A stretch of DNA of 64,000 nucleotides, taken from assembly GCF_016632335.1 (NCBI RefSeq), contig NZ_JAEPBG010000008.1, forward strand, positions 1 to 64,000, in the 5' to 3' direction. Under the pieces are notes generated by a model. That model was given only the letters and a program-made list of their open reading frames with translations, searched no databases and was not told the DNA's origin. Both the position numbers and the translations under genes were made by a program. This stretch comes from Noviherbaspirillum pedocola. Lineage in GTDB: Bacteria; Pseudomonadota; Gammaproteobacteria; Burkholderiales; Burkholderiaceae_D. The stretch's first letter is position 1. Each line of letters begins with the position of its first letter. Positions 18,301 through 31,842 of the stretch are shown here, piece after piece.

Positions 18301-18670
18301 CCGGTAGCGCCAGTGCCAGCCGCCCGGCGCCGTCCCCCAGATTGGTGACATGCAGCCGGTAGCCGGGACAACCGGGCAACGGCGCTTCGGCCTGCGCACT
18401 CGCCTGCAACAATTCCGGCCAAACCGCCTCCGCGGGCGCGCCGAATGCCTCCTTTGCACGCGGGCCGGCCAGGTCGGCGAAACGGTCGTTGAAGATCAGT
18501 GTCTGTTCCGCGCCCCAGATCAGCAGCATGGCCAGCGGCGAATCGCGCACGATGTCGACCGCCAGGCGCAACGGCGCCGGCCAGGCCGAAACGGGACCAA
18601 GCGCGGTCTGCGACCAGTCAAAGCTCAGTACGCGCTCGCGCATGGCTGGCGAGCGTAGAGGCGGGTTCAT
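15323..18670 (-). CDS. multi-PAS hybrid histidine kinase with two receiver domains
   Basis: 1115 residues, soluble. An N-terminal PAS-like head (about 20-120) is followed by three PAS domains (about 165-290, 295-405, 420-545) and a short coiled coil. Then come a HisKA domain with H594 in GGVAHDFNNVL, a HATPase (about 690-815, with the G-box DTGCGMS and a later GEGTGLGLSMAYG) and two receiver domains (about 832-950 and 983-1108). Both receivers keep the acidic pocket and phospho-Asp (FTDVVMPG, FTDVNLPG). It probably senses an internal signal such as redox or an aromatic ligand. No DNA-binding regulator is adjacent, so output is likely by phosphorelay to a distant protein. Its stop codon lies in a family A repeat. 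Confidence 0.9.
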   Translation of the reverse strand: MNPPLRSPAMRERVLSFDWSQTALGPVSAWPAPLRLAVDIVRDSPLAMLLIWGAEQTLIFNDRFADLAGPRAKEAFGAPAEAVWPELLQASAQAEAPLPGCPGYRLHVTNLGDGAGRLALALPDAAMQTQDGAQSGGDNRTVRRLQQAIISERRAADAARHALADETDFLRGLFEQAPGFTAVLRGPQHVFTMANERFLGLVGQRELIGLPVREALPELLDQDIISLLDGVYAGGQPYVGKEMQMRFRTAPGGRLQSFLLDFVYQPIRDAAGSVAGIFVQGADVTESAAAAERLRIAQEAGGIGSFEWFPDTDELICSDTYRELWGLPEQGLISGAMLVTMVHPDDRNEVGPVKLARDVNPLEYAEYRIKRADNGQQRWLARRGKVIERGNGRRYVGVAFDITERKRIEEALRESEARLQESSEFIRLLLDSTEEGFFSVDLRGKLTLCNRAFLRMLGYAQPTDVLGRDLHAVLRHSRPDGNPDDGLDASIRRAAEAGESLIADDECFYRVDGSSFPVEYRVHPVRRHGALQGALCTFTDIAARRQHLDALRDLNETLEQRVVEEIGRRADAEAALRQAQKMEAIGQLTGGVAHDFNNVLQVIGGNLQLLQSHLAGDTAAQKRLDTAVAAVLRGAKLSSQLLAFARRQPLQPAVINLGRLVQNMDDLLRRALGEAVLVETRIADDLWNTLADPGQIENVILNLAINARDAMEGSGRLTLELSNATLAESRDVAGEIAPGGEYVMLAVADTGCGMSPTVLEKAFEPFFTTKPEGEGTGLGLSMAYGFVRQSGGHIRIWSKVGIGTTIRIYLPRSLQPETAASEVLSGPVVGGNETILVAEDDPDVQATVVDTLTTLGYRVLKADDGESALVILRSGMPIDMLFTDVVMPGPVRSVELARQARMLIPDIAVLFTSGYTQEAIMHGGRLDEGVELLSKPYRRIDLARKIRHIFANRQQVTLARAAQQPTLREAAPEAVASEAAVPALREEPAPTKAAEGALRILVVEDNEDARVLVCELLGALGHAATGVGHAEDALTRLDEGEFDVLFTDVNLPGMSGVELARKAARQRPGIAIIFASGYGASVSNHLELPSRSLAKPYDIGQLKAVLAEVAEEITP

Positions 18671-18876
18671 CAGGTATTCGAAGGAGGAAAAATATGCAGC
18701 AGCAGCTGCGGGTCTCGAATTCTAAGTCCGAATACCGAACTGAGCAGTGGGGTTTGCGCAAACGCAAAGGGAAATTGCGCAACAGGAGCGCGTGCGGCGA
18801 AGAAAATGTTCCTCGGGAACACGCCATACGGTGCGCATGGAATGCCGGCAGCGCCATGCGGCGCTGCCACGATGCT

Positions 18877-19242
18877 TCAGTTACCGCGCGATGGAAAGCC
18901 GCTGTTGCCCAGCACCATGCCTTCCACCGGCTCCTCCGGCGCACGCTCCGGGCCGCTCGTTTCCCGGGCGCGCTCGGGCGGCTCGGTGTCGGAAGTGCTG
19001 GCGCCGGCAGGAACCGGCTTGTCCTTCTCCGGCGGCGCCCGGCGCGGCTGCGAACGCGGGTCGCCCGGCATTTCGGCGAACTGATCATCCTTCGCGGTTT
19101 CGATGAACAATTGTTCGTCGACTACGGTCTGCAATTGGCTGCCATCCATCGCATGCGTGATCTTCGTCCCGGTTTCGCTTACCCATTCGCGATCCTTGCC
19201 CTCCTTGCCATCCTTGCCGCTGGCGCGATCCTGCTTGCTCAT
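18877..19242 (-). CDS. small hydrophilic hypothetical protein, 121 aa
   Basis: I do not recognise a family. The protein is strongly hydrophilic, rich in Lys, Asp, Glu, Pro and Gly, and lacks signal or membrane segments. The first half (KDGKEGKDREW...) and the Pro/Glu-rich second half look intrinsically disordered, as in desiccation- or stress-induced proteins, but this is inference. AGGAGG precedes the ATG by about seven bases, which makes translation likely. It lies between two large histidine kinases and diverges from the small gene at 19440. Confidence 0.6.
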   Translation of the reverse strand: MSKQDRASGKDGKEGKDREWVSETGTKITHAMDGSQLQTVVDEQLFIETAKDDQFAEMPGDPRSQPRRAPPEKDKPVPAGASTSDTEPPERARETSGPERAPEEPVEGMVLGNSGFPSRGN

Positions 19243-19439
19243 GCTGGCCTCCTGCTGATGTTTTCAGACTTGCCATCATAAAACGCGTCCGCGCCCCGGC
19301 ACTGTCGGCGCGCAAGCGGATGCGGCGTAGGAAAGCACTGATTCTCCGGATGCGGTCAAGGCTTGTCGAAAGCCCAAGGCGGGCGATGACCGGTCGCATT
19401 AGAATTGTGACTTCTTCGATATTCCGAGCAGGTGACGTC

Positions 19440-19685
19440 ATGACCGACAAGCCGCAAACCGAGCAGTTCGCCACCGATCTCGAGCAGCGTTTTTCCGACC
19501 TGGTCCAGTGGGCGGTTTCCAACTGGCCGGACCGCGACCGTCCACTCGCCCCCGCCGACATGGATGATGCGCGCCGCGCCGTGCATGCGATCGTGCAGCG
19601 CCTGCGTCATCCGGACGGCGAAGCGCTGGCGCCGTCAGAGGGCGGCGCCCAGTATGTGAACGTGGCGCCGACGCCATGGCCGTGA
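19440..19685 (+). CDS. small hypothetical protein, 81 aa
   Basis: 81 residues, acidic, probably helical, with no signal peptide; family not recognised. The pattern DLEQRFSDLVQWAVSNWPD followed by a second helix (ADMDDARRAVHAIVQRL) suggests a compact two-helix protein. AGGTGA stands six bases before the ATG. The next gene, a hybrid kinase, begins 49 bp downstream on the same strand, so the small protein may be co-expressed with it. Confidence 0.6.
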   Translation: MTDKPQTEQFATDLEQRFSDLVQWAVSNWPDRDRPLAPADMDDARRAVHAIVQRLRHPDGEALAPSEGGAQYVNVAPTPWP

Positions 19686-19734
19686 TGCGTTCGACGCGCC
19701 GGCAACAGCCGCGATATGCGCGAAAGGCTTGCAA

Positions 19735-22653
<2,919 letters not shown>

Positions 22654-22692
22654 ACGGGCTGCGACCGGTGCTTGCGCCGCGAAGGGGCCGGT

Positions 22693-23430
22693 TCAGGATT
22701 TGGTCGCGCGCTTTTTCGCCGGCGCCGGCGCCGGCGCCGAGGTCTTTGGCTTGGCGCGGGATTTCGGCTTGGCCGCATCAGGGCCATTCCCGGCCGCATT
22801 GCCGGGTGCCGCGACCTCGGCCTGCGGCTTGGCCTCGGCAGCCACCGCGCTCGTGACTGCCTGACGGAACTGGTCCTGCAACAGATTCCACCACGCGGCT
22901 GGATTGGCGAAGGTGGCGGCGCTGTTCATGCCCATGGTTTCGGGCTGCGGCGGCGTTGGCGCGGCGGAGCTTGTAGTGGCCGCCGAAGTTCCAGCGCCGG
23001 TTCCCGGTGGCGCCGGCTTGTCCGCGTTCGGCGGGGTGAAATCAAAGGAGGGAGCTGCCGAGGGAGCTGCCGAGGGCGCAGTCGCCGCCGCTGTGCCAGC
23101 TCCGGCCTTGCCGTCCTGCGCCGGGCCGTTGGGCCGGGCCGCTCCGGGCTGGACCATCGCCGCCATGCTCGCGCTCATCGATTGCAGCGCTGCCAGCGTG
23201 GCGCTCTGCACCTCGAGCGCCTGTATCGTGCTGCGCAGCATGTTCATGTTCACATTCAGCCAGGCTTCCACTGCCTTCAGATCGGCGATCTGCTTGTTGA
23301 TGTCGTCCACCGACAGCGAGGGCATCGCCATGCCCGGCACTTTCATTCCACCCCAGAGATTCTTCACGAATTCCAGAGTGTCGGTCATCGCACCGATACC
23401 CGGTATGCCCGCCATGCCCGATTCAGCCAT
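22693..23430 (-). CDS. phaM: PhaM-family PHB granule-associated protein
   Basis: 245 residues. The N-terminal part (DTLEFVKNLWGGM) and the following helix region (about 40-95, ending in repeated Ala/Met/Ser heptads) match PhaM. PhaM activates PHB synthase PhaC and links granules to the nucleoid. The central part is Ala/Pro-rich and the last 25 residues form a basic Lys/Ala/Pro tail (KPKSRAKPK, PAKKRATKS) of the DNA-binding type known in PhaM. It implies that this organism stores polyhydroxybutyrate. It converges on the upstream kinase with about 40 bp between stop codons. Confidence 0.85.
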   Translation of the reverse strand: MAESGMAGIPGIGAMTDTLEFVKNLWGGMKVPGMAMPSLSVDDINKQIADLKAVEAWLNVNMNMLRSTIQALEVQSATLAALQSMSASMAAMVQPGAARPNGPAQDGKAGAGTAAATAPSAAPSAAPSFDFTPPNADKPAPPGTGAGTSAATTSSAAPTPPQPETMGMNSAATFANPAAWWNLLQDQFRQAVTSAVAAEAKPQAEVAAPGNAAGNGPDAAKPKSRAKPKTSAPAPAPAKKRATKS

Positions 23431-23569
23431 CTTTGTCTCCCGTTCATTAATCGCTTGGCAAGCCTAGCAGAAAAGTCCGGCGCCGGATCCGCCGGCCGAG
23501 TGCCAATGCTTGATGCAGTCGGAAAACCGCCGCCGTCTGCGCTGCCTATGCTGCGGTTACACTAGCGCC

Positions 23570-24742
23570 ATGTCCGCATCACCGTCTTCGTCCTCCTTCC
23601 CGCATCGCCGCATTCCGACCGCCGCCCGCATCCTGGCATTGCTGGCGCTGTCGGCGCTGCTGCATTTGCTGGCGATCGACTGGGCGGGCGGCGGCTTGTC
23701 CCTGCCGCGCTGGCGCAGCGAGGCGCCGCCGACGGTGCAGGTCGAGTTGAAGTCCGCGCCCGCGGCCGTGCCGATCGCGCCACCGCCGCCTCCCAAGCCA
23801 CAAGCCAAGGCGCAGCCTAAGCCGCCGCCCCGGCCGAAACCGCGCCGGCAGGCGCGAGTAAGGCCGCCGGCACCGCCGGTTGCAGTGCTTCCGCCCTCGC
23901 CGCCGATTGATGCCGCCGCCCCCGCCGACATCGCGCCGCAGCCGGAACAGACCGCCGCGACACCGGCGCAAGGCGACGCCGCCGAAGCCGCCAAGCCGCA
24001 GGCGGCGACCCCAGCGCCAAGCGCGCCGGTTGCGCCGGAAACGCCGAAGGCAGCGGAAGCGCCGCCCCCGGTATTCCGCATGCCGCCGTCGGCCGAGCTG
24101 AAATACGAGGTGCAGGCGCTGCGCGAAGGCCAGACCGTGTACGGCAGCGGCAAGATCGCCTGGAGAAGCGGCGGCACCGGCTACGAAGTGCGCGGCGAGG
24201 CCGGCGTGCTGTTTTTCACGCTGCTGGAATTCGGCAGCCGCGGCATGGTCGATGAACATGGGGTGGCGCCGACGATCTATACCGAGAAGCGCTTTCGCCG
24301 GTCCGAGACCGCAACGCATTTCCGGCGCGAGGAAGGCCTGATCAGCTTTTCCTCGTCGACCGTCACCTATCCGCGCCACGGCGGCGAGCAGGATCGCGCC
24401 AGCATCGTCTGGCAGCTCGCCGCGCTCGGGCTGGGCGAACCCGGGCGTTTCGCGCCGGGCGCGCAGATCGATGTCTTCGTCGCCGGCGTGCGTGACGGCG
24501 AAACCTGGAGCATGAAGGTGCAGGGACTTGAAGACATCGACACCGCCTCGGGCCGGATCCGTGCCTGGCATGTGGTGCGCGTTCCGCGTCCCGGCTCGTA
24601 TGAACAAAAGCTCGACATCTGGCTCGCGCCGGAACGCCACTGGTATCCGATGCGCCTGCGCTGGACCGAAACCAATGGCGAATATCTAGACATGTCGGCT
24701 TCCAGCGTGACGCCCTTGCCGCCGCTGGCGCCGCCGGTCTGA
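23570..24742 (+). CDS. DUF3108 protein with TonB-like N-terminus
   Basis: 390 residues. A single N-terminal membrane anchor (about 20-38) is followed by a long Pro/Ala/Lys-rich segment (about 60-165) of the kind that spans the periplasm in TonB-like proteins. A C-terminal DUF3108 domain (about 175-385) contains PPSAELKYEV, TEKRFRR and YPRHGGEQDRAS. Function of DUF3108 is unknown; the arrangement suggests an inner-membrane-anchored periplasmic protein reaching toward the outer membrane. The start at 23570 places the anchor near the N-terminus. A second DUF3108 gene follows 21 bp later. Confidence 0.8.
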   Translation: MSASPSSSSFPHRRIPTAARILALLALSALLHLLAIDWAGGGLSLPRWRSEAPPTVQVELKSAPAAVPIAPPPPPKPQAKAQPKPPPRPKPRRQARVRPPAPPVAVLPPSPPIDAAAPADIAPQPEQTAATPAQGDAAEAAKPQAATPAPSAPVAPETPKAAEAPPPVFRMPPSAELKYEVQALREGQTVYGSGKIAWRSGGTGYEVRGEAGVLFFTLLEFGSRGMVDEHGVAPTIYTEKRFRRSETATHFRREEGLISFSSSTVTYPRHGGEQDRASIVWQLAALGLGEPGRFAPGAQIDVFVAGVRDGETWSMKVQGLEDIDTASGRIRAWHVVRVPRPGSYEQKLDIWLAPERHWYPMRLRWTETNGEYLDMSASSVTPLPPLAPPV

Positions 24743-24763
24743 TTCGAAAAGGGAAGGAAAACA

Positions 24764-25483
24764 ATGCGAAAACACCTGATCGGATTGCTGCTCGCGGCAC
24801 TGCTGCCCGGCGCCTTCGCGGCGGCCGCGACGAATCTGCCGCCATCGGCCGAACTCGAATACGGCGTTAAGGCCAGGCAGAGCGGCATCAGCATGGGGGG
24901 CGAAGCGCGTCTGAACTGGCGCCATGATGCGAACAGCTATGCGGTGCGCATCGACACCCGCGCGGCGCTGCTCGGCCGGGTGCTGGAAGAGTCCAGCGAA
25001 GGCGGCATCGATGCGCAAGGACTCGCGCCGGTGCGTTATGCCGAGAAGCGCTTTCGCAAGGATGCCACTGCGGTCAGCTTCGACCGCGCGGCCGGGACGA
25101 TCTCGTTCCAGGAGTCGGACAAGCGCTATCCGATCCACGGCGGCGAACAGGACCGCACCAGCGTGATCTGGCAATTGATCGCCATGGCGCGCGCGAATCC
25201 GGCGGCATTTCGCAGCGGCGCGAGCTATCAGTTCTTCGTCATCGGCCAGCGCGACGGCGACCCGTGGACCTTCCAGGTCGAAGGCCAGGAAAAGCTGCGC
25301 GGCCCGAATGGCGAGACGATGGCCTGGCATGTCACGCGCAATCCGCCGCCGGATTCGAAGGAGCAGCAGGTCGACATCTGGCTGGCGCCGGGATTGAACT
25401 GGTATCCGATCAAGCTGCGCTTTTCAGAGCGCAGCGACGGCGACTACATCGAACAGACGCTGCGCGAGGTGCGCTTGAAATAG
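24764..25483 (+). CDS. DUF3108 periplasmic protein
   Basis: 239 residues with a signal peptide (1-22, AFAAAA) and one DUF3108 domain. It is clearly paralogous to the C-terminal half of the gene just upstream: both contain [34 protein letters not shown] and YPxHGGEQDR. GGAAGG lies eight bases before the ATG. The pair, with queC after it, looks like one operon of closely spaced same-strand genes. The mature protein should be soluble in the periplasm; no catalytic residues can be assigned. Confidence 0.82.
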   Translation: MRKHLIGLLLAALLPGAFAAAATNLPPSAELEYGVKARQSGISMGGEARLNWRHDANSYAVRIDTRAALLGRVLEESSEGGIDAQGLAPVRYAEKRFRKDATAVSFDRAAGTISFQESDKRYPIHGGEQDRTSVIWQLIAMARANPAAFRSGASYQFFVIGQRDGDPWTFQVEGQEKLRGPNGETMAWHVTRNPPPDSKEQQVDIWLAPGLNWYPIKLRFSERSDGDYIEQTLREVRLK

Positions 25484-25499
25484 CGCGCCCTTCGCCGGC

Positions 25500-26255
25500 A
25501 TGAGCAACACGAAGAAAGAACCTATGACGACGACACAAGATGCAAAGACCAAGGGCGCGCTGGTGCTGTTTTCCGGCGGCCAGGATTCCACCACCTGCGC
25601 CGCCTGGGCGCTGGCGCGATACGAGCGCGTCGAGACCATCGGCTTCGACTACGGCCAGCGCCATGCGGTGGAACTCGAGGTGCGGCCGCAGGTGCTGGCC
25701 GCATTGCGCGGCATCGCGCCGCAATGGGATGCGCGACTGGGCGAGGATCACATGATCGACCTGTCGCTGCTGGGCCAGATCTCGGATACCTCGCTGACCA
25801 GGGACATGGCGATCGCGATGCAGGAAAACGGCTTGCCGAACACCTTCGTGCCGGGCCGCAATCTGCTGTTCATGATGGTGGCAGCGACACTGGCTTACCG
25901 GCGCGGCCTGGATGTGCTGGTGGGCGGCATGTGCGAAACCGATTACTCGGGCTATCCCGACTGCCGCAACGACACGATGCAATCGCTTGAGCAATCGATC
26001 AATCTCGGCATGGCCACCGACATGCGCATCGAGACGCCGCTGATGTGGATCGACAAGGCCGCAACCTGGGAAATGGCGCGCGAGCTCGGCGGCGATGCGC
26101 TGGTGGAGATGATCCGCGTCGATACCCACACTTGCTATCTCGGCGAGCGCGGCGCGCTGCACGACTGGGGTCATGGCTGCGGTCAGTGCCCGGCCTGCGA
26201 TTTGCGCGCGCGCGGCTGGCGCGCGTTCCAGGCCCGGCGCGCGGAGGCCAGCTAA
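25500..26255 (+). CDS. queC: 7-cyano-7-deazaguanine synthase
   Basis: 251 residues. The PP-loop ATP pyrophosphatase motif [10 protein letters not shown] lies near residue 22. The C-terminal zinc site has Cys residues in CYLGERG and the cluster CGQCPAC. QueC converts 7-carboxy-7-deazaguanine to preQ0 with ATP and ammonia, in queuosine synthesis. The start may be this ATG or the one at 25524, which has a weak AAGAAAGA upstream; the first eight residues are not conserved in the family. Its place behind two DUF3108 genes is probably transcriptional convenience. No other queuosine gene is in the window. Confidence 0.95.
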   Translation: MSNTKKEPMTTTQDAKTKGALVLFSGGQDSTTCAAWALARYERVETIGFDYGQRHAVELEVRPQVLAALRGIAPQWDARLGEDHMIDLSLLGQISDTSLTRDMAIAMQENGLPNTFVPGRNLLFMMVAATLAYRRGLDVLVGGMCETDYSGYPDCRNDTMQSLEQSINLGMATDMRIETPLMWIDKAATWEMARELGGDALVEMIRVDTHTCYLGERGALHDWGHGCGQCPACDLRARGWRAFQARRAEAS

Positions 26256-26294
26256 ACGATCAGCGCTGGACTAGCGTTGCGGCCGGCATCCGCA

Positions 26295-26588
26295 TCAATG
26301 CGGATATCGGTCCCCGGCCATCTTGCTCAGCGTATAGATCGAGTACAGCGCCGACAGCCCGACTAACGCATAGATCACGCGCGATGCTGTTGTCATCTCG
26401 CCGAAGATCGTGGCCACCAGGTCAATGTTCATCATCCCGACCAGGCCCCAGTTGATGCCGCCGATGATCATCAACACCATGGCGATCCAGTCCAGCGCGT
26501 GCATGCGCTGCGCGCTGGTGTGCATGACGCCGGCCCGACGATCTGGGATGTGGCGTCTTTCGGTGATATGGGGATTCATTGTTGCCAT
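26295..26588 (-). CDS. DUF378 small membrane protein
   Basis: 97 residues with two hydrophobic helices. The first contains the DUF378 signature WIAMVLMIIGGINWGLVG, the second VIYALVGLSALYSIY. Such proteins are small inner-membrane proteins of unknown function. The start at 26588 is supported by AAGGAG seven bases upstream; the open frame continues backward without a ribosome site. The N-terminal 30 residues are polar (HITERRHIPDRR) and probably cytoplasmic. Confidence 0.82.
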   Translation of the reverse strand: MATMNPHITERRHIPDRRAGVMHTSAQRMHALDWIAMVLMIIGGINWGLVGMMNIDLVATIFGEMTTASRVIYALVGLSALYSIYTLSKMAGDRYPH

Positions 26589-26740
26589 GGCGGACTCCTT
26601 GTGAATGGCGTGATGGGGAGAAACCTGCGCGGGACGAGATGGTCGGCTTGCTGATTTCACGCGATTAGAGGAGGCGTGCCACGGGCAGTTCCGACATTCG
26701 CACGTTGCACCTTTACGTTCGAACAGAACACGGCGCCATG

Positions 26741-26766
26741 AAAAAAGGATGGCCTTCGCCATCCTT
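26741..26766 (-). terminator. intrinsic terminator of the basic periplasmic protein gene
   Basis: AAGGATGGC (26745-26753) pairs with GCCATCCTT (26758-26766) around a CTTC loop. Read on the minus strand the stem runs into a T-run (complement of the A-run at 26741-26746). It lies about 45 bp beyond the stop of the gene at 26811-27038, which it most likely terminates. Confidence 0.85.
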
Positions 26767-26810
26767 CCCTGTTCGGTCCCGCGCGCCTGCCTTGGCGCGT
26801 AATTTTGCGC

Positions 26811-27038
26811 TTAGCGTTCCGCGCGCACCCTTGTCCGATGCGCTGCCGCCTTGGTCTTCACCTTGGCGCGATGCGCTTTGTGTCGCATCTTGTGCGCGCC
26901 GCGCTCGGTGGCGGCGCGGGTCGCCGCGGCGTCGTGTCTGATGGCTTCGCCGGCGGTCGGACCGTTGCGGTCGACGTTCTGGGCCAGCGCTGGCAGCGCA
27001 AATGCGCCGACGAGCAGCGCAGCGATCAATGCTTTCAT
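26811..27038 (-). CDS. small basic periplasmic protein
   Basis: 75 residues: a clear signal peptide (1-19, FALPALAQ) followed by a strongly basic mature part full of Arg, Lys, His and Ala (HKMRHKAHRAKVKTKAAAHRTRVRAE). GGGAG precedes the ATG by about seven bases and an intrinsic terminator follows, so it is very probably expressed. Family unknown. A short exported polycation could bind nucleic acid, LPS or acidic polymers; this is a guess from composition only. Confidence 0.65.
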   Translation of the reverse strand: MKALIAALLVGAFALPALAQNVDRNGPTAGEAIRHDAAATRAATERGAHKMRHKAHRAKVKTKAAAHRTRVRAER

Positions 27039-27255
27039 TGGAACTCCCTTTCATGAATGGAGAAGATCACGTCCGCGTGTCGGACGCATGCGCAACGGTA
27101 ACAGTTTCCGATGATCGCCCATTGATGAGAATTAACGCGGCGCAATCACAGGCGTACACGGCCGGTCTTTGCCTTGACCCGCTACGTTATATTGGGTAAG
27201 CATACGTTCCCGAACGGTCGTCCACCGCCTTCCATTCTGCTGTCACCACGCCGCC

Positions 27256-29931
<2,676 letters not shown>

Positions 29932-30096
29932 CAGGCAGCCATCCGGGCCGCAAAAACAAGCGCATTCCCGACCAGGCGACGGCGCCATTGCGAGTGCGGC
30001 AAAGGGCATGCGCGGACAAGAACTCGAATTCCGGTTTTCGGCTATTCTTCCCGCTCATCCCGCCGGCAGGCGGGCAGCAACAAGAGAGGAAGTTTC

Positions 30097-31698
30097 ATGA
30101 CAGATCTGCTGGCCCGCCGCCTGAAGATTCTCGCCGCGCCGAAGCAGCGCGCCCTGCTGTCGCGCGGATTGCGCGGCATCGAAAGGGAAACCCTGCGCAT
30201 TACGCCCAATGGCCAGCTCGCAATGACGCCGCATGCGCGCGCGCTCGGCTCGGCGCTGACCCATCCGGAAATCACCACCGATTATTCGGAGTCGCTGCTG
30301 GAACTGATCACGCCGGCGCAAAACGATATCGCGCAGGGCCTGGCGCGGCTCGACGCCATCCATCGCTACGCGGTGTCGGCCATCGATGGCGAACTGCTGT
30401 GGAGCCAGTCGATGCCCTGCCCGCTGCCAGCCGAGCCGGAGATACCGATCGCCTGGTATGGCACTTCGCACATCGGCATGATCAAGCATGTGTACCGACG
30501 CGGCCTGGCGCTGCGCTACGGCCGCGCGATGCAGTGCATCGCCGGCATCCATTACAACTTCTCGGTGGCCGATTCGCTGTGGCGGCTGCTGCAGGCAGAG
30601 GAAGGCGTCGCGGGCAGCCTGCGCGACTGGCAAAGCGAGTCCTACATCGCCGCGGTGCGCACCTTCCATCGCACCCACTGGTTGCTGATGTATCTGTTCG
30701 GCGCCTCGCCGGCGCTGGACGCGGGCTTCCTGCGCGACAAGCCGCATGCGCTGCAAACGCTGTCGCAGGACACGCTCTACCTGCCCTGGGCCACCAGCCT
30801 GCGCATGAGCGACCTGGGCTATCAGAACAATGTGCAGGCCGGCCTGATGCCGCCGTATAACACGCTGGACGAATACATGGCCGGCCTGGCGCGCGCGGTG
30901 CGCCAGCCTTACGGGCCGTATCAGGACATCGGCACCCGCCGCGACGGCGAATGGGTGCAGCTCAACACCAATGTGCTGCAGATCGAGAACGAGTACTACG
31001 CGGCGATCCGGCCCAAGCGCGTGATCCGCCCCGGCGAGCGACCGCTGGAGGCGCTGTGTGCGCGCGGCGTGCAGTACATCGAAGTGCGCTGCATGGATGT
31101 GGATCCGTTCTCGCCGGTGGGCATCAGCCTGGAAACCGCGCGCTTCCTCGATGCCTACCTGACCTGGTGCGCGCTGGTCGACAGTCCGCGCACCGACGAA
31201 GCGCAAAGCGCGGAAAACAGCGCGAACTTCCGCCTCGCCGTCAATGAAGGCCGACGCCCGGGCCTGATGCTCTCGCGCATGGGGCAGCCGGTCGCACTGC
31301 GCGATTGGGGATTGGAATTGCTGGAGCAGATTGCGCCGGTGGCGGAACTGCTCGATGCCGAAGCCGGCGGCGACGAGCACAGGCGTGCCCTGGCCGCGCA
31401 GCGCGACAAGCTGATCGAAATTGACGCCACGCCGTCAGCACGCGCGCTGGAAGCGATACGCGCGCATGGCGGCTCCTTCGTCGCCTTCGGCCTGGAGCAG
31501 AGCCGCCGCCATGCCGAGGACTTCCGCGCACGGCCGCTGCATCCCGGCGAACGCCTGGCTTTCGAAGCCATGGCCGGCGCCACGCTGGCCGAGCAGGAGC
31601 GCATGGAGCGCGGCCAGAGCGGCAGCTTCGACGACTACATCCAGCAATACGCGGCACGCACGCCGGCGCAATTGTGCGCTGGCGCCGGGGCAGGCTGA
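30097..31698 (+). CDS. gshA: glutamate-cysteine ligase
   Basis: 533 residues, matching the E. coli-type (class I) enzyme. Recognisable segments are RGLRGIERETLRI at the N-terminus, TDYSESLLELITP and the ATP/substrate region around HIGMIKHVYRRGLALRYGRAMQCIAGIHYNF. It makes gamma-glutamylcysteine, the first step of glutathione synthesis. GAGAGGAAG precedes the ATG by about seven bases. gshB is not in the window. The presence of this enzyme is consistent with glutathione-dependent chemistry, though the peroxidase at 12936 is probably exported. Confidence 0.96.
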   Translation: MTDLLARRLKILAAPKQRALLSRGLRGIERETLRITPNGQLAMTPHARALGSALTHPEITTDYSESLLELITPAQNDIAQGLARLDAIHRYAVSAIDGELLWSQSMPCPLPAEPEIPIAWYGTSHIGMIKHVYRRGLALRYGRAMQCIAGIHYNFSVADSLWRLLQAEEGVAGSLRDWQSESYIAAVRTFHRTHWLLMYLFGASPALDAGFLRDKPHALQTLSQDTLYLPWATSLRMSDLGYQNNVQAGLMPPYNTLDEYMAGLARAVRQPYGPYQDIGTRRDGEWVQLNTNVLQIENEYYAAIRPKRVIRPGERPLEALCARGVQYIEVRCMDVDPFSPVGISLETARFLDAYLTWCALVDSPRTDEAQSAENSANFRLAVNEGRRPGLMLSRMGQPVALRDWGLELLEQIAPVAELLDAEAGGDEHRRALAAQRDKLIEIDATPSARALEAIRAHGGSFVAFGLEQSRRHAEDFRARPLHPGERLAFEAMAGATLAEQERMERGQSGSFDDYIQQYAARTPAQLCAGAGAG

Positions 31699-31842
31699 AG
31701 GCGGGCAGATTCGGCAGGCATGCGCCACCGGCTTGCGTGTGCGCATGAATTGTTGCGTGTGCGCTTGCCCTTGCCGCTTCCTGCGGCCGGCCGGCGTCGC
31801 GCCTTGGCATAATGCCGCGCTGGCACACTTCCAAGGCGCACC

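Noticed and set aside
18694-19281. Plus-strand frame starting after a perfect AAGGAGG
   Set aside because: The ribosome-site match is striking, but the sequence is Arg/Ala/Cys-rich in shadow fashion and runs antisense to the better-supported gene at 18877-19242. A short leader peptide cannot be excluded.
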